NCBI RefSeq assembly: GCF_004137245.1
Contig: NZ_SDWS01000010.1
Span: 62,001 to 126,000, forward strand
Direction: 5' to 3'
Origin: Nocardioides glacieisoli
GTDB lineage: Bacteria; Actinomycetota; Actinomycetes; Propionibacteriales; Nocardioidaceae
DNA length: 64,000 bases
Shown here: positions 1 through 8,366 of the stretch, one piece after another
How positions within the stretch are numbered: the first letter of the stretch is position 1
Layout: every line of letters begins with the position of its first letter
Made by a program: the position numbers and the translations under genes
The notes under the pieces: generated by a model
Seen by the model: the letters and a program-made list of their open reading frames with translations, nothing else
Databases searched by the model: none
What the model was told of the DNA's origin: nothing

Positions 1-1028
1 ACGGCGCCGCCGGACTTGCGACAGATGTCGAGGACGTAGATGCCGTCGGCGGGGTTGCCGATCGCCAGGCTCTTGGCGATCGTGTCGGGCTTGACCGGGC
101 GGATCGCGTCGGTCTCGGCCTTGTAGGCCGCCGAGACCGGCGAGCAACCGGTCGCCTGGGCGCCGAAGACCTTGTAGGGCTTGTCCTCGACCAGCCCGAG
201 CTTGATCAGCTCCTGGAACGCCTTGTCGACCTTGGTCAGCTGCGAGCCGGACGCCACGGGGATGACGATCTGGTCCGGCAGCCGCCAGCCGAGCTGCTCG
301 GCGATCTCGTAGCCGAGGGTCTTGGAGCCCTCGGCGTAGAAGGGCCGCACGTTGACGTTGACGAACGCCCAGCCCTCCTCCTCGCCGGCGATCTCCGAGG
401 CGAGCTTGTTGACGTCGTCGTAGTTGCCGTCGACGGCGACGAGCTTCTCGGTGAAGACCGCCGAGTTCACCTTCTTCGGCGTCTCGAGGTTGCTCGGGAT
501 GAAGACCACGGTCGGGATCCCGGCCCGGGCGCCGGCGGCCGCGACCGCGTTGGCCAGGTTGCCGGTCGACGGGCAGGCGAAGACCTTGGCGTCGAGCTCG
601 CGGGCGGCGCTCAGGGCGCAGGCGACGACGCGGTCCTTGAAGGAGTTGGTCGGGTTGGTCGAGTCGTCCTTGACCCAGAGGTTGTCGATGCCGAGCTCGC
701 GACCGAGGTTGTGCGCCTTGAGCAGCCGGGTGAACCCGGGCTCGGTGTTCGGGCTCTGCTCGATGTCGTCGGGCACCGGCAGGAGCGCCTTGTAGCGCCA
801 GATGTTGGCGGGGCCGGCGGCGATCTCCTCGCGCGTCACGGCCGGGTAGTCGTAGGCGACCTCGAGGGGTCCGAAGCACTCCGGACAGGCGTACGACGGG
901 CCGAGCTCGACCTCGTGCCCGCACTCGCGGCAGGCGAGGGAGCGGGCGTTGCCGAAGGCGCCCTCGCGCAGTCCCTTGCGACCCTCTGGGGCGGTGGCGG
1001 TGGTGTTCTCGTCCAGCACGGTGCTCAT
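1..1028 (-). CDS. thrC: Threonine synthase (3' end cut by the window)
   Basis: PLP enzyme that converts O-phospho-L-homoserine to L-threonine in the cytoplasm. About 342 codons are visible from the ATG at 1028, and the C-terminus lies beyond base 1. The N-terminus carries a small zinc-ribbon-like motif (CRECGHE, then CPECFGPLE). The PLP-binding lysine lies in the segment TNSFKDRV, followed by a Ser/Thr-Gly-Asn phosphate-binding loop (CPSTGNLANA), as in the long actinobacterial ThrC. A strong Shine-Dalgarno AGGAGG sits 5 nt before the ATG and directly abuts a SAM-I riboswitch, so expression is probably tuned by SAM. otsB lies upstream on the same strand but 225 nt away. Identification is by motif and overall similarity and is firm. 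Confidence 0.93.
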   Translation of the reverse strand, partial: MSTVLDENTTATAPEGRKGLREGAFGNARSLACRECGHEVELGPSYACPECFGPLEVAYDYPAVTREEIAAGPANIWRYKALLPVPDDIEQSPNTEPGFTRLLKAHNLGRELGIDNLWVKDDSTNPTNSFKDRVVACALSAARELDAKVFACPSTGNLANAVAAAGARAGIPTVVFIPSNLETPKKVNSAVFTEKLVAVDGNYDDVNKLASEIAGEEEGWAFVNVNVRPFYAEGSKTLGYEIAEQLGWRLPDQIVIPVASGSQLTKVDKAFQELIKLGLVEDKPYKVFGAQATGCSPVSAAYKAETDAIRPVKPDTIAKSLAIGNPADGIYVLDICRKSGGA

Positions 1029-1040
1029 GAAGTCCTCCTT

Positions 1041-1175
1041 CTCATCTGTCCCCGCGACTCTCGCGTGGGTCGGATTTGGCACCTGCTCCCATGACTGTCG
1101 GACGGATCCGGACAGGAGGCTCATGGGTGGTTGCCGGGACTTCTACGGGCCGTTCCCTCAGTCCCTCGTGATGAG
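1041..1175 (-). promoter_or_regulatory. SAM-I (S-box) riboswitch in the thrC leader
   Basis: Read on the minus strand, the leader carries the S-box core. P1 is CUCAUC (1175-1170) paired with GAUGAG (1046-1041). Next come the conserved GAGGGAC segment and the GGCCC...GUCCCGGCAACC block (about 1131-1150). P3 is CCCATGA/TCATGGG, with an inner CTGTC/GACAG helix. The hallmark GGTGCCAA follows near 1076-1083, then a P4 hairpin. The 3' side of P1 touches the thrC ribosome binding site (1034-1040), and a CCTCCT at 1114-1119 could pair with that AGGAGG. This points to translational rather than terminator-based control. No U-run terminator is present. Confidence 0.9.
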
Positions 1176-1182
1176 CAGGACC

Positions 1183-1211
1183 AGAGTAGGCAGGCCGTCT
1201 CACGATGTGCA
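1183..1211 (-). promoter_or_regulatory. Candidate promoter of the SAM riboswitch/thrC transcript
   Basis: On the minus strand TGCACA (1211-1206) is followed after 17 nt by TACTCT (1188-1183). That would start transcription near 1176, exactly at the first base of the aptamer. The -35 is weak, so the call rests mostly on spacing and position. Confidence 0.45.
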
Positions 1212-1253
1212 CACCGAGTCCACGATCTGGATGCCCGCGGCGACGGGCGAGCG

Positions 1254-2090
1254 TCAGGCGCGCAGCGGCGAGGCGAGCCGGGTGAGCAGCTCGACCACAC
1301 CTGCGGGGCCCTCGACGACGACGTCGGCGAGCTCTTCCAGGTCGGGCTGCTCATGGGACGCCGAGCAGACCACGAGGCCGGGCAGGCCGTCGGCGCGCAG
1401 CGCGCGGACGGCCTCGAAGGCCTCGATGTCGCCGAGGTCGTCGCCGCCGAAGACGATGCCGGTGGCCTGCTGCTCCGCGATGAAGGCACGCACCGCCTGG
1501 CCCTTGTGCATGTCGCCGGAGCGGATCTCGACGACGTTGCGGCCGGGCTCGATGCTGAGGTGGTGGCGCGCCGCGAGCTCCGCGACCGGGCCGCGCAACC
1601 GCTCGAGGGCACCCGCGGGGTCGTCCATCCGCCGGGTGTGCACCGCGACGGCGAGGCCCTTCTCCTCGATGAAGGCGTCGGCGGCGTCGGCCTTGCGCAG
1701 GACGGCGGGGAGCTCGCGCTCGAAGGTCGCGAGACCGGCCGGAGGGCGCGGCGACCTGATGCGCTGGTCGGTCGCCCTCCACCGCTCGTTGCCGTACTGC
1801 CCGAAGACGAAGAGCTCCGCCCCGCGGTCGAGCATCGCGTTGCCGAGCGCGTCGAGGTCACCCATCGCGACGGCCTGGCGGGCGGGCCGCCCGGTGATCA
1901 CGGCGACCGCGCGGACGACCTCCGCGAGCTCGAGGAGGGCGCCGGGCGCACCGGGGTGCAGCCGGGCGGCCTCAGGGTCGTCGACCACCGGCGACAGCGT
2001 GCCGTCGAAGTCGAGTCCGACCACCACACCGTCGAGGACGGCGCGTACGGCGTCGTAGTGGGCGCGCGCGTCGTCGGAGGTGAACTCCAT
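1254..2090 (-). CDS. otsB: Trehalose-6-phosphate phosphatase (HAD superfamily)
   Basis: Removes phosphate from trehalose 6-phosphate to give trehalose, the second step of the OtsA-OtsB pathway. The 278-residue protein has the HAD motif I DFDGTLSPV near residue 27 with both catalytic aspartates. Further motifs are VITGRPARQA (motif II region), a lysine in the cap/core junction, and GGDDLGDIEAF (motif IV), all typical of OtsB. I chose the ATG at 2090 because the only longer in-frame start is a TTG at 2102 that adds four residues. It follows the LytR_C and DUF3263 genes on the same strand with a 34-nt gap and so may be cotranscribed with them. Its partner otsA reads in the opposite direction from 3209. 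Confidence 0.93.
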   Translation of the reverse strand: MEFTSDDARAHYDAVRAVLDGVVVGLDFDGTLSPVVDDPEAARLHPGAPGALLELAEVVRAVAVITGRPARQAVAMGDLDALGNAMLDRGAELFVFGQYGNERWRATDQRIRSPRPPAGLATFERELPAVLRKADAADAFIEEKGLAVAVHTRRMDDPAGALERLRGPVAELAARHHLSIEPGRNVVEIRSGDMHKGQAVRAFIAEQQATGIVFGGDDLGDIEAFEAVRALRADGLPGLVVCSASHEQPDLEELADVVVEGPAGVVELLTRLASPLRA

Positions 2091-2124
2091 GCGACAAGCC
2101 AACCACGCGTGGCGCGCGACGTGC

Positions 2125-2673
2125 CTACTGGGGAGCGTCGGTGGTGAGGATGATCGTCAACCGGTCGCGCTTCATCTCGCCCACCGCGGGCGAGGTGCGC
2201 TTGATGCCGAGGTCGAGGGCCAGCTGCTTGCCGGCGGCCTTGAGGCGCGGCGGGAAGTAGACCGTGGTCGTCGGCACGACGCCGTACCAGTTGTCCTCAC
2301 CGACCACGGTCCAGCCGACCGTGGTGGCCTTCTGGGCAGTGGTGGCGGCGAGGCCCTTGATGCCGGAGTTGTTGAAGACCTCGACGTAGACCTCGGCCCG
2401 CTCGAGCCGCGGCTTCGGCTTCGGCTCTTTCGTCGGCTCGGCCTCGGGCTCGGCGCTCGGCGCCTGGTCGGCGCTCGCGATCGTCGCGGTGTTGTCCACG
2501 CGGCGCTCGGTCGGCGCCTGGTCGCGCGTCGCGACGAAGGTGACGGCGGCCATCGCGACTGCGAGGACCGAGAGCATCACGACGGGTGACGGGAAGGCCA
2601 CGCCCCGCTCGTCACGGGGACGGCCCGGACGGCGGCGGAGCGAGGAACGGCCAGGACTGGGGAAGAAGGCCAT
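2125..2673 (-). CDS. LytR C-terminal-domain membrane protein
   Basis: A 182-residue protein with a basic N-terminus, one membrane helix (about residues 28-48), a proline/glutamate-rich linker (EPEAEPTKEPKPKP) and a C-terminal LytR_C domain. The domain shows the characteristic EVFNNSGIKGLA start and the pattern of turnover residues (GWTVVGEDNW, VYFPP). Such proteins sit in the membrane with the domain outside; the family is linked to wall-polymer biology, but the reaction, if any, is unknown. The start is the ATG at 2673, since the upstream reading frame has no domain support and crosses the DUF3263 gene. It lies 44 nt after the DUF3263 gene on the same strand. Confidence 0.82.
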   Translation of the reverse strand: MAFFPSPGRSSLRRRPGRPRDERGVAFPSPVVMLSVLAVAMAAVTFVATRDQAPTERRVDNTATIASADQAPSAEPEAEPTKEPKPKPRLERAEVYVEVFNNSGIKGLAATTAQKATTVGWTVVGEDNWYGVVPTTTVYFPPRLKAAGKQLALDLGIKRTSPAVGEMKRDRLTIILTTDAPQ

Positions 2674-2717
2674 GGGGAAGGAAGCCGATCGTGAGTGGTT
2701 GGTCAGATCTCGGTGGG

Positions 2718-3011
2718 TCAGACCTCGAAGCCGAGGCGGCGGGCGGAGCGCTGGCGCTGGCGGGACGCGCGGAGGCGACGCAGCCGGCGGACCAGCAGCG
2801 GGTCGGACTCGAGGGCCTCCGGGCGGTCGATGAGGGCGTTGAGGACCTGGTAGTAGCGGGTGGACGACATGTCGAACTTCTCGCGGACCGCCTGCTCCTT
2901 GGCGCCGGCGTACTTCCACCAGTGACGCTCGAACTCGAGGATGTCGCGGTCGCGCTGGCTCAGCCCCGGAGCAGTCTCCTGCTCGGTAGCGATGTGCTTC
3001 GCGGCTTCCAT
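2718..3011 (-). CDS. DUF3263 family protein, putative DNA-binding
   Basis: A 97-residue, basic protein with the DUF3263 signature (LSQRDRDILEFERHWWKYAGAKE then FDMSSTRYYQVLN split over helices), which reads like a sigma-factor/HTH-like three-helix unit, and an Arg-rich C-terminus. This family is restricted to actinobacteria and its role is unknown; DNA binding is an inference. A GGAGGAG Shine-Dalgarno sits a few bases before the ATG at 3011. The leader contains a 7-bp hairpin, and a promoter candidate lies upstream. It is the first gene of the minus-strand group that continues with the LytR_C protein and otsB. Confidence 0.85.
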   Translation of the reverse strand: MEAAKHIATEQETAPGLSQRDRDILEFERHWWKYAGAKEQAVREKFDMSSTRYYQVLNALIDRPEALESDPLLVRRLRRLRASRQRQRSARRLGFEV

Positions 3012-3035
3012 GCCATCTCCTCCTCGACCCCACAC

Positions 3036-3053
3036 CCACCCGTGACCGGGTGG
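3036..3053 (-). other. Hairpin in the DUF3263 gene leader
   Basis: CCACCCG (3036-3042) and CGGGTGG (3047-3053) form a 7-bp stem with a 4-nt loop in the 5' untranslated region, about 25 nt before the start codon. No regulator is recognisable. Confidence 0.4.
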
Positions 3054-3062
3054 ACGGGAGTG

Positions 3063-3092
3063 AGTCTAGGCGACGAACGACAACCATGTCAT
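3063..3092 (-). promoter_or_regulatory. Promoter candidate for the DUF3263-LytR_C-otsB group
   Basis: On the minus strand ATGACA (3092-3087), an 18-nt spacer and TAGACT (3068-3063) form a sigma-A-like promoter. It gives a leader of about 45 nt. Confidence 0.5.
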
Positions 3093-3196
3093 TCGCCTCC
3101 GGCGAGTCGTCTGGACAAACCGGCGGAATGCGGCGGATGCACAGGGGGGCCACCGGGAGGACACCGCGGGGTGACCTGCATGTCACCGGTCCTCGT

Positions 3197-3202
3197 TAGG
3201 GT
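3197..3202 (+). promoter_or_regulatory. -10 element of leaderless otsA promoter
   Basis: TAGGGT lies 6 nt before the GTG at 3209, so transcription would begin at the start codon. No Shine-Dalgarno is present. The same -10/start spacing recurs across the window. Confidence 0.5.
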
Positions 3203-3208
3203 TGCGGC

Positions 3209-4651
3209 GTGAGCCCATCGCAGCAGGCAGACCTCGTGATCGTGGCCAACCGCCTGCCCGTCGACCGGGTCACCCACCCGGACGGCAGCGTGTCGTGGCG
3301 GACCTCCCCCGGCGGCCTGGTCACAGCGCTCGAGCCGGTGCTGCGGGCCAACGACGGGGCCTGGATAGGGTGGCCCGGGTCCCCCGACGAGGAGGACGTC
3401 GAGCCGTTCGTCGAGGACGGCCTCTCGCTCGTCCCGGTGTCGCTGAGCGCGCGGGAGGTCGAGGAGTTCTACGAGGGCCTCTCCAACGGCACCCTCTGGC
3501 CGCTCTACCACGACGTCATCGCCAAGCCGGAGTTCCACCGCGAGTGGTGGGAGTCCTACGTCGAGGTCAACCAGCGCTTCGCCGACCGGGCCGCCGAGGT
3601 CGCCGCGGACGGCGCGACCGTGTGGGTGCAGGACTACCAGCTCCAGCTCGTGCCGCAGATGCTCCGCACCCAGCGGCCCGACCTGCGGATCGGCTTCTAC
3701 CTCCACATCCCGTTCCCGCCCGCCGAGCTGTTCTCCCAGCTGCCGTGGCGCCGCCAGATCCTCGAAGGACTGCTCGGCGCCGACCTGATCGGCTTCCAGC
3801 TGCCGGGGGCGGCGGCGAACTTCGTACGACTCGTGCGCAGCCGCGTGGGCCACAAGACCCACCGCGACACCATCTACCTCCCCGACGGCAGGCCGGTGAA
3901 GGCGACGGCCTTCCCGATCTCGATCGACACGGCCGGCTTCGAGGAGCTGGCCCGCTCCGAGGGAGTCGAGAAGCGCGCCACCGAGATCCGCGAGGCCCTC
4001 GGCAACCCGCGCAAGATCTTCCTCGGTGTCGACCGCCTCGACTACACCAAGGGCATCCACTCGCGCCTGCGTGCCTTCGGCGAGCTGGTGCGCGACGGGG
4101 AGATCGACGTGGAGGACGCCGTCTTCGTGCAGGTCGCGACACCGTCGCGCGAGCGCGTCGAGCAGTACCGCATCCTGCGCGACGACATCGAGCGCCTCGT
4201 GGGCGGCATCAACGGTGACCACGGGCGCATCGGGCGCCCGGCGATCTCCTACATGCACTCGTCCTACCCCCGCGAGGAGATGGCCGCGCTCTACCGCGCC
4301 GCCGACGTCATGGTCGTCACGCCCTTCCGTGACGGGATGAACCTCGTCGCGAAGGAGTACGTCGCCTGCCGCTTCGACAACGACGGCGCCCTGGTGCTCT
4401 CGGAGTTCGCCGGCGCCGCGCAGGAGCTGCGCCAGGCCTGGCTCATCAACCCCTACGACATCGACGGGATGAAGGCCTCGCTGCTCGAGGCCTACGCCGC
4501 CGACAGCAAGGAGACCGGACGCCGGATGCGGGCGATGCGCAAGACGGTCGTGGCCAACGACGTCGCCAAGTGGGCGAAGGACTTCCTCGAGGAGCTGGTC
4601 TCGCTCCCCGAGCACCACGACAAGACCACCCGGCGCTCGCGGGCCGGCTGA
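3209..4651 (+). CDS. otsA: Alpha,alpha-trehalose-phosphate synthase (UDP-forming)
   Basis: GT20 retaining glycosyltransferase that joins UDP-glucose and glucose 6-phosphate to make trehalose 6-phosphate. The 480 residues match the usual OtsA length. The protein starts with the family N-terminus ([11 protein letters not shown]), has the [14 protein letters not shown] and [10 protein letters not shown] segments that line the sugar-phosphate site, the [11 protein letters not shown] motif near residue 275 and the nucleotide-sugar segment [12 protein letters not shown] near 370. The GTG start at 3209 is supported by a -10 element 6 nt upstream (leaderless). It is convergent with the glutamate-synthase-domain gene, 16 nt away. 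otsB, the next enzyme, is on the opposite strand upstream. Confidence 0.96.
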   Translation: MSPSQQADLVIVANRLPVDRVTHPDGSVSWRTSPGGLVTALEPVLRANDGAWIGWPGSPDEEDVEPFVEDGLSLVPVSLSAREVEEFYEGLSNGTLWPLYHDVIAKPEFHREWWESYVEVNQRFADRAAEVAADGATVWVQDYQLQLVPQMLRTQRPDLRIGFYLHIPFPPAELFSQLPWRRQILEGLLGADLIGFQLPGAAANFVRLVRSRVGHKTHRDTIYLPDGRPVKATAFPISIDTAGFEELARSEGVEKRATEIREALGNPRKIFLGVDRLDYTKGIHSRLRAFGELVRDGEIDVEDAVFVQVATPSRERVEQYRILRDDIERLVGGINGDHGRIGRPAISYMHSSYPREEMAALYRAADVMVVTPFRDGMNLVAKEYVACRFDNDGALVLSEFAGAAQELRQAWLINPYDIDGMKASLLEAYAADSKETGRRMRAMRKTVVANDVAKWAKDFLEELVSLPEHHDKTTRRSRAG

Positions 4652-4667
4652 CCGCGACCTCTCGCGT

Positions 4668-6236
4668 TCAGGGGCGAGCCTCCGTCGCCACGTGCCGGGC
4701 GGTGTCGTCCTGCGCGACCATGATCGCCTCGATCTCCTTCACCAGCGCCGGTCCGAGCCGCGGCCACGAGGGGTCGTAGCCGTAGGTCTCGGCGAGGCCG
4801 ATCGTCGCGCGGGTGCCGGTGGCGAAGTCGACGTCGCGCGGCGCGATGAGCCCCGGGTGCACGACCCCGATCGCCTCGGAGACCTTGAGCAGGTCCCGTC
4901 GCAGCGAGCGGACGTAGTTGGCCGCCCTCACGCTCTTGAGGCTGACGTCGAGGCCGCGGGTGTAGCGGGGGTTCTGCGTCGCGACACCGACCGGGCAGTG
5001 GTCGGTGTGGCACTTCTGCGCCTGGATGCACCCGATCGACATCATCGCCTCACGCCCGGCGTTGACCATGTCGACACCGAGGGCGAAGGCGACGATCGCG
5101 TTCTCGGGGATGCCGAGCTTGCCGGCGCCGATGAAGACCACGTCGTCGGCGAGCCCACCCTGCGCGAAGCGGCGGTAGACCTCCGCGAAGCCGATCCGGA
5201 ACGGATAGGCGACCGAGTCGGCGAAGATCATCGGGGCGGCGCCGGTGCCGCCCTCACCGCCGTCGATGTTGACGAAGTCGACCCCGCGCTGACCCCCGGA
5301 CATCGCCGCGACGAGCTCGTCCCACATCGTGAGGTTGCCGACCGCTGACTTGATCCCGACGGGCAGGCCGGTGTGCTGGGCGACGCTCTCGACGAAATCG
5401 AGCATCGAGTCGACGTCGTCGAAGACCTCGTGGCGGCTGGGCGAGGCGCAGTCCTTGCCCTCGGGGATGCCGCGGATGTCGGCGATCTCCTTGCTGACCT
5501 TCTCGCCCGGCAGCATCCCGCCGAGCCCTGGCTTGGCGCCCTGGCTCAGCTTGATCTCGATCGCGCGGACCGGCGCGGACTGCACGAGGTCGACGAGGCG
5601 GGACATGTCGAACTTCCCGTGCTCGTCGCGGCAGCCGAAGTAGGAGGTGCCGATCTGGAAGACGATGTCGCCGCCGTGGCGGTGGTGTGGTGACAGCGCG
5701 CCCTCACCGGTGTTCTGCAGGCAGCCGGCCATGGCGGCGCCCCTGTTGAGCGACTCGATCGCCTTGCCCGACAGCGAGCCGAAGCTCATCCCGGAGATGT
5801 TGACCACGGACTGCGGGCGGAAGGCGTGCTCCCGACCGCGCGCCGCGCCCATCACCTTGGCACACGGCAGGACGACCTCCTCCTGGGCGTGCGGCATGGT
5901 CGCGGCGCCCGGACCGGTGAAGGTGCGGTGCTTGATGACCGGGTAGCCCTCGACCGTCTCGACATCGTTGTCGGTGCCGAACCCGAAGTAGTTGTTCTCC
6001 AGCTTGGAGCTGGCGTAGACCCAGCGCCGCTGGTCACGGCTGAACGGGCGCTCCTCGTCGTTGCTGGTGACGATGTACTGGCGCAGCTCGGGACCGAACC
6101 GCTCGAGGAAGTAGCGCGCATGGCCCACGATCGGGAAGTTGCGGATGATCGCGTGCTTCGTCTGGACCAGGTCGTGCACCGTCGTGGCGGCCGCAGCCGC
6201 CGCGGTGCCGCCAAGGATCGCGTACCTCCACTTCAT
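4668..6236 (-). CDS. FMN-binding glutamate synthase family protein
   Basis: A 522-residue stand-alone version of the FMN/Fe-S central domain of glutamate synthase (Glu_synthase family), with one N-terminal membrane helix (about residues 5-25). Visible motifs are NISGMSFGSLSGKAIESLN (FMN barrel start), QIGTSYFGCRD, the KLSQGAKPGLGGMLP segment, DGGEGGTGAAP, and a cysteine cluster CIQAQKCHTDHCPVGVATQ typical of the 3Fe-4S site. It lacks the glutaminase domain, so it is not a complete glutamate synthase; the real substrate of these GltB2-like proteins is not settled. I chose the ATG at 6236 because the longer start at 6257 adds an unconserved stretch. It is monocistronic by position. Confidence 0.85.
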   Translation of the reverse strand: MKWRYAILGGTAAAAAATTVHDLVQTKHAIIRNFPIVGHARYFLERFGPELRQYIVTSNDEERPFSRDQRRWVYASSKLENNYFGFGTDNDVETVEGYPVIKHRTFTGPGAATMPHAQEEVVLPCAKVMGAARGREHAFRPQSVVNISGMSFGSLSGKAIESLNRGAAMAGCLQNTGEGALSPHHRHGGDIVFQIGTSYFGCRDEHGKFDMSRLVDLVQSAPVRAIEIKLSQGAKPGLGGMLPGEKVSKEIADIRGIPEGKDCASPSRHEVFDDVDSMLDFVESVAQHTGLPVGIKSAVGNLTMWDELVAAMSGGQRGVDFVNIDGGEGGTGAAPMIFADSVAYPFRIGFAEVYRRFAQGGLADDVVFIGAGKLGIPENAIVAFALGVDMVNAGREAMMSIGCIQAQKCHTDHCPVGVATQNPRYTRGLDVSLKSVRAANYVRSLRRDLLKVSEAIGVVHPGLIAPRDVDFATGTRATIGLAETYGYDPSWPRLGPALVKEIEAIMVAQDDTARHVATEARP

Positions 6237-6282
6237 GGAGACATGCCTAGCCCTCACCCGGGGCCGTGTCGAGCAACGCGCG

Positions 6283-7005
6283 CTACGCGAGCTCCCCGCG
6301 CGCGAGGCTCACACCCGAGTGGGTGGGGTCGCCGTCGTCGGGCTCCACCGAGATGTCGACGATGCGGTAGCCCTTGTCGATGAGGCCGAGCGGCACCTCG
6401 AACTGGCCCTCGTCACCGGAGGCGAGCAGGCCGATGGCGACCATGCGCTTGCCGTCGACGTTGATCAGCCAGACCTCGTGCACCCCGTCCCCGTCGCCGA
6501 GCTCCTCGGCGCTGACGCGCAGCGTGACGGCGTCGGCCGTCTCGACGGCGCTCGCGACGCCACGCGCGGCGTCGGAGTCGAGCGCGGTCAGGTCGGCCGC
6601 GGCCACGACGGTGCCGGGATCGACCGCCTCGGGGGTGGGGGCAGGCTCACCGGTCAGCCGGCCGAGACCGAGCCCGGCGAGGAGTGCGAGCGCAGCCGCG
6701 ATGCCGGCGAGCCACGGCGAGATCCCCCGACGGGCACGTGGGTGCGACTCGAGTGCGACGGGCAGCGGGATCGCGGCGGACCGTGCGTCCGGCGTGCCAC
6801 GGCGTACGTGCGTCATCACCTGGGCGCGTACGTGCTGCGGGGGCGCCACCAGGGGGCCACCACCGGCCAGCGCTCGGGCCGCCGCGAAGGCGTCGACCGC
6901 CTCCGTGCACTGCAGGCAGCCGTCGACGTGGCGCTGCACGTCGGGGGACACGTCGTCGCGGTCGAGGGCGAGCCCTGCGAGGTCGTCGAGCTCAGCGTGA
7001 CTCAC
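6283..7005 (-). CDS. rskA: Anti-sigma-K factor, RskA family
   Basis: A 240-residue membrane anti-sigma factor. The N-terminus carries the zinc-finger-like anti-sigma motif HxxxCxxC (HVDGCLQC, near residue 27). One membrane helix lies at about residues 98-117, and the outer part is the RskA C-terminal domain (VHEVWLINVDGKRMVAIGLL). It overlaps the sigma-factor gene by 14 nt, so the two are translationally coupled. In mycobacteria RskA holds SigK at the membrane until proteolysis releases it; the same arrangement is expected here. The neighbouring fasciclin gene completes the known SigK-RskA-MPT70/83 pattern. Confidence 0.88.
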   Translation of the reverse strand: MSHAELDDLAGLALDRDDVSPDVQRHVDGCLQCTEAVDAFAAARALAGGGPLVAPPQHVRAQVMTHVRRGTPDARSAAIPLPVALESHPRARRGISPWLAGIAAALALLAGLGLGRLTGEPAPTPEAVDPGTVVAAADLTALDSDAARGVASAVETADAVTLRVSAEELGDGDGVHEVWLINVDGKRMVAIGLLASGDEGQFEVPLGLIDKGYRIVDISVEPDDGDPTHSGVSLARGELA

Positions 7006-7630
7006 GGCGCACCCCCTCGAGCTGCTGCTGGATGTGGATCAGTCCACGACGGACGTGGCTCTTCACGGTGCCGAGCGGGAGTCCGGTGGACTCCGAGATC
7101 TCGGCGTGGCTCTGTCCCTCCCAGAAGGCGAGGAACAGGATGGTCTTGCGCGGGTCGGGCAGGTCTTGCACGACTTGCCTGATCACCAGTTGTTCGGCGA
7201 CGTCGTGCTCGGCGGATTGCTCGGAGGTGATTCCGACGCCGTCGACCGTGATCGCGGCCTCGGCCCGTCGGGCGTCGCGGGCCCGGGCCGCGCGCACGTC
7301 GGAGATCTTGTGCCGTGCGATGCCGATCAGCCAGGCGGGGAGCGCGGAAGGGCTCGGGGTCAGCGTGTGCCGGCTGTGCCAGGCAGCGACGAAGACCTGC
7401 TGGGTGGCGTCCTCGGCGTCGTGGGCGTCGCCGAGGGCGCGGTGGGCATAGGTGTGGACGAGGGCCGACCAGCGGTCGTAGACCTCTTCGAGGGCGGTTT
7501 CGTCACCGGCGACCAGACGCGCGGCGACGTCCTCGACGGACGTGTCGTGCTCGTCGTCGAACGTCACTGCCTCGGTCACCACGGGGCCACCGTACCGGGG
7601 CGTGCGGGTGGGGAACGCGACGACGGTCAT
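6992..7630 (-). CDS. sigK: ECF RNA polymerase sigma factor, SigK-like
   Basis: A 212-residue ECF sigma factor with region 2 (ALEEVYDRWSALVHTYAHRAL, then DAEDATQQVFVAAWHSR) and region 4 (LPDPRKTILFLAFWEGQSHAEI, helix-turn-helix GLPLGTVKSHVRRGL). The ATG at 7630 follows a GGGAG Shine-Dalgarno. It lies between the secreted fasciclin gene (50 nt upstream) and rskA (14-nt overlap downstream), all on one strand, so the three probably form an operon. Assignment to SigK specifically rests on this context and on a SigK-type promoter ahead of the fasciclin gene. Confidence 0.87.
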   Translation of the reverse strand: MTVVAFPTRTPRYGGPVVTEAVTFDDEHDTSVEDVAARLVAGDETALEEVYDRWSALVHTYAHRALGDAHDAEDATQQVFVAAWHSRHTLTPSPSALPAWLIGIARHKISDVRAARARDARRAEAAITVDGVGITSEQSAEHDVAEQLVIRQVVQDLPDPRKTILFLAFWEGQSHAEISESTGLPLGTVKSHVRRGLIHIQQQLEGVRRESR

Positions 7631-7680
7631 CAGCGCTCCCCACCCGTCTCACGTCACGGCGTGCGTGGTGGTCGAGTCGT

Positions 7681-8319
7681 TCAGCTCAACTTCATCGGGC
7701 GCAGGACCCGGTCGATGCCGTGGGCGATCTGCTTGTTGCCCTTGTTGAGGTCGAGCGCGCTCAGGATGACCTTCGGGTCCTGGGCGCCCTTGTCCTTGTC
7801 CTTCAAGGTGATCTTCAGCTTCGGCTTCATCTGGACCTTGACCTTGACCGTCTTGCCGTTGGCCATCTTCAGCATGGCGCCGTTGGCCTTGAGCACCTTG
7901 GGGCTGGTCAGCGTCTTGCCGACCACGACGTGGTAGAGGAGCACGTCCTCGATGGTGTCCACGCCCGCCAGCTCGACGAGCGACTCGAAGATCTTCTTCT
8001 CGCTCTTGATGGTCTTGCCGGTCAGGTCCTTCACGAGGACGCGGAAGGCCTGGTCGGTGGGAGCGAAGACGGTCGCGCGCTTCGTGCCGTCGGCGACGAT
8101 GGCGACCGGGGTGCCGGGCTTGGCGGCAACGACGGCGAAGGCAGCCTGCGTGAGGATGTCGAAGTCCTTGGCGTTCTTGTCGAACTCGTCACCGTCGGCG
8201 GTGAGGAGGCCGGCCAGGGCGTCCTCGCCGACCGCCTTCGCGTTGGCGGCCGGGGCGGCAGCCGTGATGGCGCCGAGGGCCAGGGCGGAGGTGGCGAGGA
8301 GTGCGGGTACGCGTCGCAT
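7681..8319 (-). CDS. Secreted fasciclin (FAS1) domain protein
   Basis: A 212-residue protein with a clear Sec signal peptide (basic start, hydrophobic core, cleavage near AAPAANA-KA at about residue 27) and one FAS1 domain (residues about 45-205). FAS1 boxes are visible: TVFAPTDQAFRVLVKDL, LLYHVVVGK and, at the end, NKQIAHGIDRVL. Family members (for example mycobacterial MPT70/MPB83) are exported adhesion-type proteins with no catalytic role. A SigK-type promoter and a small hairpin lie upstream. It is the first gene of the likely fasciclin-sigK-rskA operon. Unlike MPB83 there is no lipobox, so it should be released or non-covalently wall-bound. Confidence 0.9.
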   Translation of the reverse strand: MRRVPALLATSALALGAITAAAPAANAKAVGEDALAGLLTADGDEFDKNAKDFDILTQAAFAVVAAKPGTPVAIVADGTKRATVFAPTDQAFRVLVKDLTGKTIKSEKKIFESLVELAGVDTIEDVLLYHVVVGKTLTSPKVLKANGAMLKMANGKTVKVKVQMKPKLKITLKDKDKGAQDPKVILSALDLNKGNKQIAHGIDRVLRPMKLS

Positions 8320-8337
8320 CTGAGGGTCCTTCCGTCA

Positions 8338-8355
8338 GGGGCGCCGGTCGGCGCC
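8338..8355 (-). other. Hairpin in the fasciclin gene leader
   Basis: GGGCGCC (8338-8344) and GGCGCCC (8349-8355) form a 7-bp stem with a 4-nt loop just ahead of the AAGGA ribosome binding site. It may stabilise the mRNA. Confidence 0.4.
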
Positions 8356-8366
8356 CGTCACCCCCT

